This document shows, one piece after another, positions 63,252 to 64,000 of a DNA stretch of 64,000 bases. This DNA is from Methylobacterium cerastii (GTDB lineage Bacteria; Pseudomonadota; Alphaproteobacteria; Rhizobiales; Beijerinckiaceae). The stretch spans positions 57,288 through 121,287 of the forward strand of contig NZ_BPQG01000074.1 of assembly GCF_022179125.1 (NCBI RefSeq). The letters are read 5' to 3'. Within the stretch, counting starts at the first letter, position 1; the number at the start of each line of letters is the position of its first letter. Position numbers and translations under genes: made by a program. A model generated the notes under the pieces. The model had not been told where the DNA came from. It made no database searches and saw only the letters and a list, made by a program, of their open reading frames with translations.

Positions 63252-63614
63252 ATGACCACGGGACCTCGGATCAGGGCCTACGAGACGATGCGCGGCTGGT
63301 GGGCGACCATCGTCCGCGCGCTCTCGCTCGTCCTGGTCATGGCGCTCGTCGTCCCCGGCGCGATCCATTCCGCCGAGGCCCACCGGTCCGTCAGCCACGA
63401 ACTCTCCATGTCGGCCCCGACGGACGTCGCCCGAACGGATCACGCCGATACCTGCCCGGCCTGCCATGCCAACTGCGGCTGCCACCAGGCCCTGAACGTC
63501 GACGCGACGCCCGCCCTGCCGTCCCGCGGGACCGCGCGCGCCTCCTACGCGACCGTGACCACCACCATCGGATCGGTCTCGCCCGACCGCCTTCCCAGGC
63601 CGCCTCGCGCCTGA
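63252..63614 (+). CDS. Exported protein with a Cys/His motif
   Basis: A 120-residue protein with a membrane or signal segment (about 20-41, VRALSLVLVMALVVPGAIHS) and the motif CPACHANCGCHQA (about 68-80), with four Cys and two His as a possible metal site. The C-terminal 35 residues look disordered. Small proteins like this (DUF2946-like) often accompany heavy-metal efflux genes. The family is not certain. It lies between the CDF operon and the last gene of the window. Confidence 0.65.
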   Translation: MTTGPRIRAYETMRGWWATIVRALSLVLVMALVVPGAIHSAEAHRSVSHELSMSAPTDVARTDHADTCPACHANCGCHQALNVDATPALPSRGTARASYATVTTTIGSVSPDRLPRPPRA

Positions 63615-63756
63615 GGCGACGTCGCCACGTCCGTGGCGCGTCCTGGCCGGCCCCTCGCAGGCCCCGGCCGCCTCACCATCGCGAACTCCCAACACGGGTC
63701 CGTCCCAGGCCGCACGAGCGGCGAGGCGATGTCCCGGTCGGAACCTGGCCATTTCC

Positions 63757-63999
63757 ATGCGTGCATTCCTCTCCGTGGCCTTCCTGGCCATCGGCATCGC
63801 CGTCGGCGGTGCCTTCCCCCGTGTGTCCGAGGTCGTGCAGGACGCGCTCGCCGCCGCCGGCCTTACGAACGCCCGGGCGACGCCTCCGACCAACGCGGCC
63901 GTGACCAAGCGGGCGACAGTCGCAGCCGACGATGGCCACGGTCACGGCGAGCATGGCCACGGGCACGCCGACGCCGAGACTAGGTCGCGGACTCATTAA
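63757..63999 (+). CDS. His-rich exported protein, possibly a broken RND adaptor gene start
   Basis: An 80-residue frame with a signal/anchor segment (1-30, MRAFLSVAFLAIGIAVGGAF) and a His-rich tail GHGHGEHGHGHADAE. RND heavy-metal adaptor proteins (CzcB type) start in this way and continue with a segment like EGxIKL. Here the frame instead runs into TRSRTH and stops. The +1 frame at the same place reads LGRGLIK, the expected continuation, so a one-base frameshift near 63980 is likely. The window ends there. Alternatively it is a genuine small protein. Confidence 0.45.
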   Translation: MRAFLSVAFLAIGIAVGGAFPRVSEVVQDALAAAGLTNARATPPTNAAVTKRATVAADDGHGHGEHGHGHADAETRSRTH

Positions 64000-64000
64000 G

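Overview
The window is a high-GC chromosomal segment of an alphaproteobacterium of the Rhizobiales, most probably Methylobacterium or a close relative. Pointers are the rpsT-dnaA-dnaN-recF block, a phasin gene, AppA-like BLUF photoreceptors, a NepR-like domain, a CP4-like EPSP synthase and many intergenic GC-rich palindromes. The genus is an inference from gene content; no marker gene was compared with a database.

Left part (1-17.5 kb): the 3' end of an M3 peptidase gene, an anchored coiled-coil protein, then a minus-strand run of a thioredoxin-reductase-like enzyme, Grx4-type glutaredoxin, DUF29 protein, BolA and PurL, where Grx4 and BolA are expected iron-sulfur partners. A membrane hydrolase, RecQ and a VapBC toxin-antitoxin pair with a paired operator follow. 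The replication block recF, small membrane protein, dnaN, dnaA is separated from rpsT by about 880 bp of palindrome-rich spacer. A ureohydrolase and aldose 1-epimerase converge.

Middle (18-44 kb): a striking cluster encodes two BLUF blue-light sensors and a cobalamin-binding/SCHIC-type protein, the separate parts of an AppA-like light/redox regulator. Next are an MsbA-like exporter, a lone zinc-binding ABC receptor, a tiny overlapping membrane-protein pair, heparinase-like protein and purH, an MHS transporter, and the acetate operon acs-DUF485-actP. A large PAS-type kinase has lost the phospho-accepting histidine and other ATP-site residues. A phasin gene with a palindromic operator, a decayed hydrolase pseudogene, an L,D-transpeptidase, two transglutaminase-like genes (one with Ser where the catalytic His should be), a NepR-like/receiver fusion and a lytic transglycosylase follow.

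Right part (44.6-64 kb): alaS, DUF2147 protein, aroQ coupled to a chorismate-lyase-like gene, a BKACE/lactonase pair, tRNA-Ala(GGC), aroA-cmk, a Bcr/CflA transporter, moaD, pgsA, uvrC, cheZ and a second L,D-transpeptidase. After a 320-bp gene-poor stretch comes a metal-resistance module: a MerR regulator divergent from two cation-diffusion facilitators across a textbook 19-bp-spacer promoter, then three small His/Cys-rich exported proteins. The last may be the start of a disrupted RND efflux adaptor gene running out of the window.

All calls come from reading the sequence; start codons were chosen by Shine-Dalgarno sites, overlaps and family start positions.
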